A stretch of 64,000 bases of DNA, taken from positions 58,150 to 122,149 of the forward strand of contig CANGFT010000006.1 of the NCBI GenBank assembly GCA_947453205.1, given 5' to 3'. Below, in pieces: positions 18,097 through 25,431 of this stretch. The translations under genes were made by a program, and so were the position numbers. Every line of letters begins with the position of its first letter. Within the stretch, counting starts at the first letter, position 1. The stretch is from Beijerinckiaceae bacterium (GTDB taxonomy: Bacteria > Pseudomonadota > Alphaproteobacteria > Rhizobiales > Beijerinckiaceae). The notes under the pieces were generated by a model that was given only the letters and a program-made list of their open reading frames with translations, made no database searches and was not told where the DNA came from.

Positions 18097-18513
18097 TCAT
18101 GCTCCCTGTTTTGGTTCGGTGATGGCGCGAAAGCGCAGGCGCCCGCGCGCCACGCGCCCGCCCGCCTGGCGCGTGGCCTCGAAGGCGGCAAAGCGCAGGT
18201 CGATGAGCGCATGGGTCTGCAATTGCAGCGAGGCCCCCGCCAGACGCGAAAGGATGAGGTCGGCGATCTCGATGGTCTCGCGCGCACCCGGCGCCGCCGA
18301 CCAGATGTCGAGCGTGAAATCATGCTCCAGCCCGCGGTCAGACCCCGCAGACCAATCGCGCAGCGCAACCTCGCCAAAGCTCACATAGGGCAGCACCGCA
18401 TGGCGCGGCGCCTCATCATAAACGCCCCGGCTCAGCCGGGCGGCGAGCGCCGCGTCAGACAGAATGACGGCGCGAACGGCGCTGCGCAGGGAAAGCTCGG
18501 CGTCGAGCATCAT
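18097..18513 (-). CDS. GTA g8: DUF3168 tail terminator-like protein
   Basis: A 138-residue protein of the DUF3168 family, with LRSAVRAVILSDAALAARL, GVYDEAPRHAVLPYVSFGE and the C-terminal RLRFRAITE. It would cap the tail tube and join it to the head completion proteins. The start ATG at 18513 overlaps the g7 stop (ATGATG), with GAGGAG upstream; a longer start at 18615 would extend it into g7. Confidence 0.9.
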   Translation of the reverse strand: MMLDAELSLRSAVRAVILSDAALAARLSRGVYDEAPRHAVLPYVSFGEVALRDWSAGSDRGLEHDFTLDIWSAAPGARETIEIADLILSRLAGASLQLQTHALIDLRFAAFEATRQAGGRVARGRLRFRAITEPKQGA

Positions 18514-18842
18514 GGCGTCGTCTCCTCGCAATAAGCGCGCGTGAAGCCCTTGCAGCCGTCGCCATCCTCGAAGGCGAGCACGCGGAACAAGCGCGTCCCA
18601 AGCCGCAGCCGCCAATCGGCGCCGAAACCTGGAATGGAGCGGAAGATGAGCATGTGGCTCATCACGCCAGACCTCTGGTCGGCCTCAAACCGGGCGGCCT
18701 GCTTCATGGGCCTGATGTGGCACCAGACCTGCCCATAGGCGCTGTAGCTGCGGATCGTCGCGCCCGCGTCATCCGTCACATCGACGGGCGCTTCTGCGGT
18801 GACGAGGTGGCGCATGGTTCCGATGAAGACCGGCGGCTTCAT
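18510..18842 (-). CDS. GTA g7: head closure / head-tail adaptor protein
   Basis: A 110-residue phage head-closure protein (DUF6-like TIGR01563 type) with the typical VTAEAPVDVTDDAGATIRSYS start, QVWCHIRPM in the middle and RLRLGTRLFRVLAFEDGDG near the end. It joins the adaptor to the tail terminator. It overlaps both neighbours by 4 bp. Confidence 0.9.
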   Translation of the reverse strand: MKPPVFIGTMRHLVTAEAPVDVTDDAGATIRSYSAYGQVWCHIRPMKQAARFEADQRSGVMSHMLIFRSIPGFGADWRLRLGTRLFRVLAFEDGDGCKGFTRAYCEETTP

Positions 18843-19408
18843 GCCAGCCTCCTGACGCGATAGGGCGCCAGCAGCGCGCCGACTGGCGCAGGCAGCCGCT
18901 CAGGCGCCGGATCAGCGTCGCCCCGATTGGCGTGCCAGAACGCGATGAGCTGGCGCATGGCGAGCCGCAGGGGCTCAGGCACGGCGGATGCAAGATCGCC
19001 ATAGCCCGCGACAAGATCAATCTGCACACCCCCGAAAACACAGGCGGGCGCAGGCGGCGGCGCGCTCCAGACCAGACGCGCGCGCTCCTCCCCCGCATCC
19101 AGCGTCAGGACGCCGGGCGCGACAGGTTTGAACGCGCCGCCCGCATCCATGACCCGCGCCTGCAGGATGCTGCGCACCGGCGACAGCGGCAGGTTGAGCG
19201 TCAGGCCAGGCGGCCATGCGTCCAGCGTCAGACGCCATTGCTGGGTGATGAGCAGGCGGCCCGTCGCGGCCTCGACGCTGAGGCGCGCGCTGGCGATGAG
19301 GGATTGCAGAAGAAGATCATCTGCGCCATCGGTCACCTTCAACCAGTTTTTGACATCAGCCAGCGTCAAGGGCTCGCTGGCCGGGCCAGAGAGAAGCATC
19401 AGCGTCAT
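18839..19408 (-). CDS. GTA g6: head-tail connector (phage gp6-like adaptor)
   Basis: A 189-residue connector beginning MTLMLLSGPASEPLTLADVKNWL, with ASARLSVEAATGRLLITQQW and the C-terminal LRLAMRQLIAFWHANRGD, all typical of gp6-like head-tail connectors in GTAs. Start 19408 was chosen because a GGGAG site lies just upstream and the family begins with this Leu-rich motif. The trypsin-like gene on the other strand starts about 50 bp upstream, so the g5-g6 junction is interrupted. Confidence 0.9.
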   Translation of the reverse strand: MTLMLLSGPASEPLTLADVKNWLKVTDGADDLLLQSLIASARLSVEAATGRLLITQQWRLTLDAWPPGLTLNLPLSPVRSILQARVMDAGGAFKPVAPGVLTLDAGEERARLVWSAPPPAPACVFGGVQIDLVAGYGDLASAVPEPLRLAMRQLIAFWHANRGDADPAPERLPAPVGALLAPYRVRRLA

Positions 19409-19456
19409 TGGAGCTCCCGGATGGTTCGCGTTAAAAGAATTCAAGAAGGATCATTC

Positions 19457-20197
19457 ATGTCGAAACGCCCGCACGCCCTCGCCCTCCTCGCCGCTCTCGC
19501 CGCCAGCCCCGCGCAGGCGCTGGTCGGCGAAAGCGCACAGGGCGGGCCGATGGCGCCGCATGTGGCGATGATCCTCACCGGCCGCGCGGCGGGCGCAGGC
19601 TTCTGCACCGGCGTCGTCATTGCGCCGGGCGCCATCCTGACGGCGGCCCATTGCATGGCCGACTTGAGGGACATGCGGGTCCTGGTGAAAGGCGAGACCG
19701 CGCTCACCTTCATCGAGCCTGCGGCGTTGGCCATCCACCCCGACTATCGCGCGAAGGCCGTGCAGACCCGCGAACGCTCGATCGACCTCGCCATCATCAA
19801 GACTGACAGAGGCCTTCCCGAGGGATTGAAGCCCCTCGCCTTCGATGACCGCGCGCCGCAACCCGGCGACCTCTATGGCGTCGCGGGCTTTGGCGTGACG
19901 CGCGAGGGGGCCGGGAAAACCGGCGGCCTGCTGCGCTGGGGCGCGTTGAAGACGCGCGCTCCCCTTTCGAAGATCCTGCTCTGGGCCGAAGACCCGAAGG
20001 AGCGGGGCTTTGGCGCCTGCGAGGGCGATTCCGGCGGACCCGTCTTCGCCCTCGACACATCGGCCCTTGTGGCCATCACCAGCTGGTCCGCTGGCGAGGG
20101 AAAGAGCCATTGCGGCAAGCTCACGCAAGCCGCGCTCATCGCCCCCCAGCGCGCGTGGATCGAGCGCGTGCTGAGGGGCTGGGGCCTCGCCCGCTGA
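19457..20197 (+). CDS. Secreted trypsin-like serine protease inserted in the GTA cluster
   Basis: A 246-residue S1-family protease with a signal peptide (MSKRPHALALLAALAASPAQA). The triad is intact: His65 (LTAAHC), Asp110 (SIDLAII) and Ser192 (GDSGGP), with cysteines near 50/66 and 188 placed for disulfides. An AAGAAGGA ribosome site precedes the ATG at 19457. It lies between the capsid (g5) and connector (g6) genes but on the opposite strand, its stop touching the capsid stop (20197/20198). No such gene is part of the core GTA set. It could be a periplasmic housekeeping protease carried along or a particle-related function; the sequence does not decide. Confidence 0.9.
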   Translation: MSKRPHALALLAALAASPAQALVGESAQGGPMAPHVAMILTGRAAGAGFCTGVVIAPGAILTAAHCMADLRDMRVLVKGETALTFIEPAALAIHPDYRAKAVQTRERSIDLAIIKTDRGLPEGLKPLAFDDRAPQPGDLYGVAGFGVTREGAGKTGGLLRWGALKTRAPLSKILLWAEDPKERGFGACEGDSGGPVFALDTSALVAITSWSAGEGKSHCGKLTQAALIAPQRAWIERVLRGWGLAR

Positions 20198-21490
20198 TCA
20201 GGAGACGCCGAACTTCAACAGCTTGATCGCATCGAAATCCTGCAAGCCGCCGCCTACGCGCTTGGTGGTGTAGAACAGCACATAGGGCTTGGAGGAATAG
20301 GGATCGCGCAGGATGCGGATGCCCCGGCGGTCGACGATGAGATAGGCGCGGCGGAAGTCGGCGAAGGCGATGGCGAAAGAATCCGTCGCGACGTCGGGCA
20401 TGTCCTCCGCCTCGACCACGGGGAAGTTCATGAGGGTCGCCGCAGCGCCAATGGTGGCGGGCGGCGTCCACAGATATTCGCCGGTGGTCGCCTTGAACTT
20501 GCGCACCAGGGCCTGCGTCTTGCGGTTCATCACGAAGCTGGCGTTCTGGCGATAGCCTGCGCGCAAGCCGTAGATGAGGTCGATGAGCGTATCTGAAGGA
20601 TTGGTCGCCGCAAAGCCGCCCGCCACGCCAGTCGGCAGATAGGCGGTCTTGCCCCACGACCAGGCGGCCTGCGTTGTCTTCGCATAGCTCAGGAAACCCA
20701 TGGGCTTGTTGACGCCATTGCCGTTGACGAAGGCGGCGCCCTCCTGTTCGGCGAAGACCGTGTCCACCTCGGAAGCGATCCACTGTTCAATGTCGACGAT
20801 GGTGTCGTCGAGCAGGTTCTGCGTCGCGGCGGGCATGGCGTAAAGCTCCATCGCCGGAAAGTTCATATCCGCGATCTGCTGATTGCCGGTCATCGGACGC
20901 GGATCAACCTCCGCGACCCAGCCAGCCGCAGGGCCCGAGACGGAGAAGGCCTTGCGATAATTGACCGTGGAGATCTCCCGCGTGCTGGCGATGGCGCGGA
21001 TGGGAGAGATGTTGGCCATGCGGCGCAGAATCTCCGTTTCGGCCGCAGGCGTCACCAGAAAGCCGCCATCCGGGTTCGAGCTGCCCGACATGGCCTTCTC
21101 CTCCAGCAGCTTCAGGCCGGCGCTGTCGCCGCTGCGCATATAGCTGCGAAAGGCGGCCTTGTGTTCGGCCTGCGCATGGTCGGTCGGCATGGTCTGGGGG
21201 GAGAGGCGCGGACGCGACTGATCGAGCAGCGCACGGTCGAGGCGACGGCGCGTGTCGTCAAGGGCGGTGTCGATGCGCGCAAGCTTCTCCTCGGTCACGA
21301 CATCGCTGGACATGCGCTGTTCGATCTGCGCCAGGCGCTCGTCGTTGGTCTGACGGAAGGCTTCGAAAGCGCGATGGAAATCGCCGAAGGCGGCCAAAGC
21401 TTCTGTTGACTTGGCTTCGGTTGACTTGGCTTCTGTTGACTTGGCGTCGGTTGACTTGGTCTCGGTGGATTTTGTTTCGATGGTCTGCAT
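20198..21490 (-). CDS. GTA g5: HK97-family major capsid protein
   Basis: A 430-residue HK97-fold capsid protein. An unusual N-terminal KST(E/D)A repeat tract (residues 5-29) is followed by a coiled-coil delta domain (about 35-105), probably removed by the prohead protease. The shell domain begins near LEEKAMSGSSNPDGGFLVTP and includes NKPMGFLSYA and VEAEDMPDV. The start ATG at 21490 follows AGGATGAG; the in-frame region upstream to 21742 overlaps g4 and is not capsid-like. Confidence 0.94.
   Translation of the reverse strand: MQTIETKSTETKSTDAKSTEAKSTEAKSTEALAAFGDFHRAFEAFRQTNDERLAQIEQRMSSDVVTEEKLARIDTALDDTRRRLDRALLDQSRPRLSPQTMPTDHAQAEHKAAFRSYMRSGDSAGLKLLEEKAMSGSSNPDGGFLVTPAAETEILRRMANISPIRAIASTREISTVNYRKAFSVSGPAAGWVAEVDPRPMTGNQQIADMNFPAMELYAMPAATQNLLDDTIVDIEQWIASEVDTVFAEQEGAAFVNGNGVNKPMGFLSYAKTTQAAWSWGKTAYLPTGVAGGFAATNPSDTLIDLIYGLRAGYRQNASFVMNRKTQALVRKFKATTGEYLWTPPATIGAAATLMNFPVVEAEDMPDVATDSFAIAFADFRRAYLIVDRRGIRILRDPYSSKPYVLFYTTKRVGGGLQDFDAIKLLKFGVS
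21404..21478 (-). repeat. Five 15-bp tandem repeats coding (E/D)(T/A)KST in the capsid delta domain
   Basis: Five in-frame 15-bp units encode ETKST, ETKST, DAKST, EAKST and EAKST at capsid residues 5-29. The copies differ mostly at third codon positions. It lies in the part expected to be cut off during maturation, so copy number may be free to vary. Confidence 0.85.
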
Positions 21491-21584
21491 CTCATCCTCT
21501 TGCTGCTGGAGCTGCGCCGCCTCGACAAGGCCCGCGCCGGACGGCGCAGCGCAGGCCTCGCGGATCAACCGCGAATGACAGGGA

Positions 21585-22160
21585 TCAGCGCGCCCTTGAG
21601 GCGCAGCGCGACAGGGCCTGCGCGGCGGCGAGCCAACGCTGGCGCAACACCGCAGGCGACGCCCGCTCCATGCGCTTGAGCGCGGTGACGCGGGCCTGCG
21701 GCAGCATGGGGAAGGTGACCAGCGAGATCTCCCACAGATCAATCGTCTTCAACCGCCGCAGCCCGCTGGCGTCGCGCTGGCTGCGCTGCGCGCGAAAGCC
21801 GATGGAGAGCCCATCCACCGCGCCCTCCCGCATGAGGGCGAGCACTTCACGCGCCTTGGCGACCGCGAGGTTGAGGCGCCCGGTCACGCGCAGGCCCCGC
21901 GAATCCTCTTCAAGCTCAAGCCAGGTTCCGATGGGCTCTGCGGCCCGATGCTGCCAGAGCATCTTGACCCCCGCGGCGCCGCGCCGCGCCAGCGTTTCGC
22001 GAAAGGCGCCGGGCATGACGATGTCGCGCCCGAGATCGACGACGCCAAAGAGGCTCGCATAGCCCTCGAAGACGCCGGAGGCGTCGACAGTCGCAAGGGC
22101 CAGAGGCGCGCGTTTGGTCTCCCGCGCGGGAAGGCCCGCGCGCGGCGATGAAAGGAACAT
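21585..22160 (-). CDS. GTA g4: HK97-family prohead protease
   Basis: A 191-residue prohead protease that trims the capsid delta domain. Family motifs are FEGYASLFGVVDLGRDIVMPGAF, the catalytic-His segment MLWQHRAAEPIG, and MREGAVDGLSIGFRA with the conserved Ser, then LWEISLVTFPMLPQARV. A GGAGA site precedes the ATG at 22160. If the portal tip upstream is a toxin, this protease is a candidate for releasing it (inference). Confidence 0.94.
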   Translation of the reverse strand: MFLSSPRAGLPARETKRAPLALATVDASGVFEGYASLFGVVDLGRDIVMPGAFRETLARRGAAGVKMLWQHRAAEPIGTWLELEEDSRGLRVTGRLNLAVAKAREVLALMREGAVDGLSIGFRAQRSQRDASGLRRLKTIDLWEISLVTFPMLPQARVTALKRMERASPAVLRQRWLAAAQALSRCASRAR

Positions 22161-22184
22161 GGCTGTCTCCGAAGTTGGATGAAA

Positions 22185-22298
22185 TCAGCGGCGCGGCAGG
22201 CTGCGCGCAGGGGACGCAAGACGCGCGAGAAGACGCAGGAAATGGCGAATGATCCTGGCCGCTTCATCCTCTCGCGCGGGGCGTTCATCCCGGATCAT
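22185..22298 (-). CDS. Small basic protein (37 residues), unknown function
   Basis: A 37-residue, Arg-rich reading frame (begins MIRDERPARED) between g3.5 and g4. A good GGAG ribosome site lies 6-7 bases before the ATG, and the frame overlaps the end of the preceding gene by 14 bp, as do most GTA genes here. No domain is recognised. It may be a small structural or DNA-binding accessory; real coding status is uncertain. Confidence 0.45.
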   Translation of the reverse strand: MIRDERPAREDEAARIIRHFLRLLARLASPARSLPRR

Positions 22299-22482
22299 GG
22301 CGGTCTCCAAACTGCTCGTTGAAATAGGCGAGCTCACGCACGAATGTGTCGAAGCGCCGGTTGGCGGCGGCGAGCTCCCGCAGACTCCAGACCAGAAGGC
22401 CAGACGCGAGGCTCGCCCATAAAAGCAAAGCCAGATGCGCAAGATCGCCCCGCGCGATGAAGACCTGGGTGATGTCGTTCAT
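22285..22482 (-). CDS. GTA g3.5-like small membrane protein
   Basis: A 65-residue protein with a hydrophobic helix (about 13-33, LAHLALLLWASLASGLLVW) and a charged C-terminal helix (LRELAAANRRFDTFVREL). A similar small single-helix protein lies between portal and prohead protease in many RcGTA-type clusters. The role is not known. In this window it is separated from the portal gene by the 2.9-kb toxin/immunity-like insert. Confidence 0.68.
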   Translation of the reverse strand: MNDITQVFIARGDLAHLALLLWASLASGLLVWSLRELAAANRRFDTFVRELAYFNEQFGDRHDPG

Positions 22483-22509
22483 CGCGGGGGATCCTGTGGT
22501 GAGGCAGCG

Positions 22510-22809
22510 TCACTCCAGCGAAAGGCCGGGGACCAGAGCTTGCAACTGGTGATGATGGAAGACATCTTCCGTGCCGACATAGGCGATGAAGGTCATTCCA
22601 TCGCGGTCCGCAACGGCCTCGACCCGCACGCCGATCAGCGTCAGGAAGACGCGGACGCAGCGGCCATCAAAGCAGTCCATGCGCCATGTGGGCCCCTCCC
22701 TGTCCAGCATGCGCGTGAAGGCAAGCATGCGCGCGAAGGGATCACTGATGTACGACCAGGCGAGATGATCGTCCGCGGGATCGCGTGGCTCATCCCGCCA
22801 GTTGTCGCA
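22510..22809 (-). pseudogene. Truncated paralogue of the 172-residue immunity-like protein
   Basis: The frame 22510-22728 encodes 72 residues (TRMLDREGPTWRMD to VPGLSLE) that align with the C-terminal half of the protein at 24597-25115: both have MLD, WR(M/L)D, RVEA, Y-G-(T/S)EDVF and AL/AV-VPGL. The homology continues upstream of the first ATG in the same open frame (SYISDPFARML, matching LNTSEPFEQLM) to about 22809, where it meets the end of the 77-residue gene. The N-terminal half is absent. It is best read as a remnant of a second copy of the imm77-imm172 gene pair. Confidence 0.6.
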
Positions 22810-22817
22810 TGGACGCC

Positions 22818-23051
22818 TCAGAGAAAGCCTGCGGGCTTCAGATGCGGATACAAATCGAATAGCGGCTTCAGCCCTTCATCATAGACCGCGACCATCACCG
22901 AGCCGATGATGGGGCCATATTGGCTGAACTCTTCCTTCGGGGTCTGCACACGCAGGACACCCGCGAGCCCGTTGCATTCTGCGGCATGGCGCAGCAGCAG
23001 GTCCAGGATCTGCTTTGCGCTGCTTTCGCTGATCAGATTTGTGTCGCGCAT
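22818..23051 (-). CDS. 77-residue immunity-like protein, copy A
   Basis: One of three paralogues of exactly 77 residues in this insert (others at 23122-23355 and 25198-25431). It begins MRDTNLISESSAKQILDLLL and ends YDEGLKPLFDLYPHLKPAGFL. It is probably an all-helical cytoplasmic protein with no signal peptide. Its location behind toxin-like tips and the copy-number expansion suggest an immunity protein; no named family was recognised. The N-terminal third resembles copy C, whereas the C-terminal part is clearly more divergent than B and C are from each other. Confidence 0.62.
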   Translation of the reverse strand: MRDTNLISESSAKQILDLLLRHAAECNGLAGVLRVQTPKEEFSQYGPIIGSVMVAVYDEGLKPLFDLYPHLKPAGFL

Positions 23052-23121
23052 GGAGCCACCCTCTTTGCTTTATGCTTAACCTTAGCAAATAAGAGAGGTC
23101 AGCGAAAGTTCTTTCAGCGCC

Positions 23122-23355
23122 CTATGTCAGCCCCTCCGGCTTCAAGTGGGGATGCCGCTTGAAGATCGGACGCAAGCCTTCGTCGTAGAGAGCGGCGAGG
23201 ACTGTCCCGACGACATAGGTGCATTGGCGGAACTCCTCGGGGGAGACCTGCGGCTGCAAATGCAGGAGGAGGTCATTGCAGTCCTCCGCCTGCTGGAAGA
23301 TGAGCTGCATGATCGCTTTGGCGTCGGCTTGATCGTTGAAGGCATCTTTCGACAT
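23122..23355 (-). CDS. 77-residue immunity-like protein, copy B (mosaic)
   Basis: From the ATG at 23355 the product is 77 residues. Its last 57 residues differ from copy C at only four positions, while its first 20 residues match copy C at about five. This abrupt change suggests recombination or gene conversion. The 5' part overlaps the 3' end of the membrane immunity-like gene (23273-23890) in another frame. Longer in-frame starts up to 23448 exist, but the common 77-residue length of all three copies favours this one. Confidence 0.62.
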   Translation of the reverse strand: MSKDAFNDQADAKAIMQLIFQQAEDCNDLLLHLQPQVSPEEFRQCTYVVGTVLAALYDEGLRPIFKRHPHLKPEGLT

Positions 23356-23890
23356 CCCAGCAATTTTTCCATAAGAGTTTAAAACAATCCGGTTTGATGT
23401 CATATAAATGCCATTGATCGACCGGCGTTTTCCGACTGAGAAGCTCATTGCGGCGCTCTACCGGGTCGTCTGGTTCATAAAACACCTCCACCCGAACCCC
23501 ATCAACGTCCCGCAGACGCTTGGCGATCACGGCTGAATTCGCAACGGTGATTTTCGCAGTTTTTTCATCTGCCCATTCGACCCCATAAAATCCTCCCTCC
23601 CACCTAAGGACAACGATGGGTTCTTCAAATTCTCGTGGACTGCGAAGCTCGATCTCCCTCCAGGAAATCATCATCAAAAAAATTTGCTGACGGACCTCCA
23701 CCAGGGAAAGCGTCCACAGCCCTGATGGAGATGGATAGACGGCTTGCGTGGCGCGCTCGATGTCCAAGTCAAGCTGGCCATGAACTTTACGCCAGATATG
23801 AAGCCCCAGGCCAACAAAAAACAGCGCCATCACGATGTAGATCAGGCTACGCACTTTATCGGCGGGAGCGCATAAGGGCCTCCAATTCAT
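23273..23890 (-). CDS. Membrane-anchored protein overlapping the orphan toxin tip; likely its immunity protein
   Basis: A 205-residue protein with one membrane helix (about 15-36, SLIYIVMALFFVGLGLHIW), then a soluble beta-rich domain (PSGLWTLSLVEVRQ, PIVVLRWEGGFYGVEW, VRVEVFYEPDD). The ATG at 23890 lies 35 bp inside the 3' end of the toxin-like frame, the coupling often seen for toxin-immunity pairs. The last about 28 residues run through the 5' part of the downstream 77-residue gene in another frame and may be a readthrough extension after a rearrangement. No named family was recognised; the immunity role is from context. Base composition is AT-richer than the GTA genes. Confidence 0.6.
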   Translation of the reverse strand: MNWRPLCAPADKVRSLIYIVMALFFVGLGLHIWRKVHGQLDLDIERATQAVYPSPSGLWTLSLVEVRQQIFLMMISWREIELRSPREFEEPIVVLRWEGGFYGVEWADEKTAKITVANSAVIAKRLRDVDGVRVEVFYEPDDPVERRNELLSRKTPVDQWHLYDIKPDCFKLLWKNCWDVERCLQRSSRRQSDHAAHLPAGGGLQ

Positions 23891-24596
23891 AGCCAAGATC
23901 CGTATTAAAAACGTTTCGCTGGGGTAATGAGCCAAATTCCCGGCTCATGACTGCGTCCTTGCCAAAATTGGAATTGAACCTCGCATAAACGTTCGAAATC
24001 GACAATGCATAATCGCGTGGCATCCCTGCTGCGCCGCCGTAGAGGCCGATCGCGACCGTTGCATAGTCAACATATTTTTGATCGACTTCTCCAGTTCCAA
24101 GGCGTTGAATGTCCCAAGGACCTTTTTGGCCAAAGCTTTTCATATCGGCTGCCAAGAAATTTAGACGTGTCCATAAGCTGAAATTCAAGGAGTCAGCTAT
24201 CGCTTTCGCTTCCTGTCCTTTCTGGACAAAGAATTCAGGAGGATAGCCCCAAGCCCCCCTGATGGTTCCGTCTGTTTTGTCCGCAGGCGCATACGGATTC
24301 GTGAACGGCGTATTGCCGTCCTTCATCAAGACGAATGGCGCCAAGCGGTCTGGCGTCTTTCCCTCGTTATCCGCCGTTGGGGCAAGCCCCCCCATCTGGC
24401 GTCCATGTCCCAAAGGCGTTCGCAGACTGCGGCGCAGTTACACCCCCACCCCCATCCGTCCATCGCCCCAGATCATCCCTCGGCTGCGTCCGCCAGGCCC
24501 CGCCATTGGCGCCGTCGCCGCCATCCCCTGCCCTGCGGGCGCGGCCACTTCCCCGCCATCAGCACCATCCTCCATCACCCCACGTGGCGCATGGCG
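23856..24596 (-). pseudogene. Orphan, frameshifted polymorphic toxin tip (toxin type 44-like) with portal linker
   Basis: This segment begins right after the stop of the 172-residue gene with a portal-like APRGVMEDG. It continues with the same linker as the portal (ANGGAWRTQPRDDLGRWTD) and then a toxin-like domain of about 165 residues (GTIRGAWGYPPEFFVQKGQ, GPWDIQRLG, YGGAAGMPRD, NTDLGYELEAL). The GPWD...GAAG pattern and terminal N-x-x-D resemble polymorphic toxin type 44. There is no start signal of its own, and at least two frame changes interrupt it, one at a run of seven G (complement of 24387-24393). With six G the linker would read into the toxin without a stop. The longest open part is 23856-24413. 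It is a displaced tip, possibly silent until recombined. Confidence 0.68.
24445..24533. repeat. 89-bp perfect direct repeat, copy in the orphan tip linker
   Basis: These 89 bp are identical, base for base, to 25626-25714 in the portal gene (same orientation, offset 1181 bp). On the minus strand both encode the linker around NGGAWRTQPRDDLGRWTDGG in the same frame. Similarity beyond the 5' coding side is partial, and it stops abruptly after the GGG on the 3' side, where the tips diverge. It is long enough for homologous recombination. Confidence 0.95.
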
Positions 24597-25115
24597 TTAG
24601 ACGCCAAGCTGCAATCCTGGGGCAACCGCAGGGAGGTCTTTTTCCGGGAAAACATCCTCAGATCCGTCATAGACGGTGAAGGTTAGACCAGCGCGGTCCA
24701 GGTTGGCTTCCACCCGCGCATCGATGACAGTGAAGAAAACCGAAATTCGTTCTGGGGCCAAGGAATCAAGACGCCATGTGATCTTTTTGCCATCCAGCAT
24801 CCCGGTCAATGCCATAAGTTGTTCAAAGGGTTCGCTTGTGTTCAACCAGACTGGGGAACTGCTCGTTGGCGCGTCAGTCTCATCATGCCAACGCTCTGCC
24901 AACAAGGCCATAAGCGCAGTGGCGTCGATCAGATTCGGGTCTTTACGAAAATGCGCGAACCACATGCTGTCCGCATCGTATTCAGCCTCAATCAAGTGGT
25001 CTTGCCAAATAAAGGTGACTGTCACTTCGTTCGGCCCATGCCTATCGAGGCGATTTGGGATGTTTTTGCTCTCTAGTGCGGAGAGCAATTTGAAAAGGCG
25101 ATCAAGGCTGCTCAT
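24597..25115 (-). CDS. 172-residue immunity-like protein with two internal repeats
   Basis: A 172-residue acidic cytoplasmic protein with no signal or membrane helix. Two halves look alike: RLDRHGPNEVTVTFIW...HLIEAEYDADSMWFAHF and RLDSLAPERISVFFTV...ARVEANLDRAGLTFTVY, suggesting an internal duplication. The C-terminal half has a truncated paralogue at 22510-22809. A GAGGG site precedes the ATG at 25115. Each copy follows a 77-residue gene, so the two genes may act as a unit, probably immunity to a present or past tip. The family was not recognised. Confidence 0.6.
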   Translation of the reverse strand: MSSLDRLFKLLSALESKNIPNRLDRHGPNEVTVTFIWQDHLIEAEYDADSMWFAHFRKDPNLIDATALMALLAERWHDETDAPTSSSPVWLNTSEPFEQLMALTGMLDGKKITWRLDSLAPERISVFFTVIDARVEANLDRAGLTFTVYDGSEDVFPEKDLPAVAPGLQLGV

Positions 25116-25197
25116 GGTCCCTCACTTTCTGAAGCGGTCTTGGATGACATTTTTTTGCATGTTGTTGCTGCCTGGCTCCCAACTTTTCCAAGCAGGC

Positions 25198-25431
25198 CTA
25201 TGTCAACCCCTCCGGCTTCAAGTGGGGATGCCGCTTGAAGATCGGACGCAAGCCTTCGTCATAGAGAGCCGCGAGGATTGCGCCGACAACATAGGCGCAT
25301 TGGCGGAACTCCTCGGGGGAGACCTGCGGCTGCAACTGCAGGAGGAGGTCATTGCAGTCCTCCGCCTGTTGCAGTATGAAATCGATGATTTGTTTCGCAG
25401 CAGTTTCAGAGATCAAGCTCGTCCCAAGCAT
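25198..25431 (-). CDS. 77-residue immunity-like protein, copy C, overlapping the portal 3' end
   Basis: The ATG at 25431 lies 19 bp inside the end of the portal gene and has a GGAGG site about 6 bases upstream, within the tip coding sequence. The 77-residue product (begins MLGTSLISETAAKQI, ends FKRHPHLKPEGLT) is a paralogue of the genes at 23122 and 22818. Overlap with the portal tip is the expected arrangement if this protein neutralises that tip. A start at 25467 is possible but adds residues not shared by the other copies. Confidence 0.65.
   Translation of the reverse strand: MLGTSLISETAAKQIIDFILQQAEDCNDLLLQLQPQVSPEEFRQCAYVVGAILAALYDEGLRPIFKRHPHLKPEGLT

Noticed and set aside
24430..24600. 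Separate small genes on the plus strand rich in Pro/His in the two linker repeats
   Set aside because: They are complements of the Gly/Asp linker coding sequence and occur in both copies only because of the repeat.
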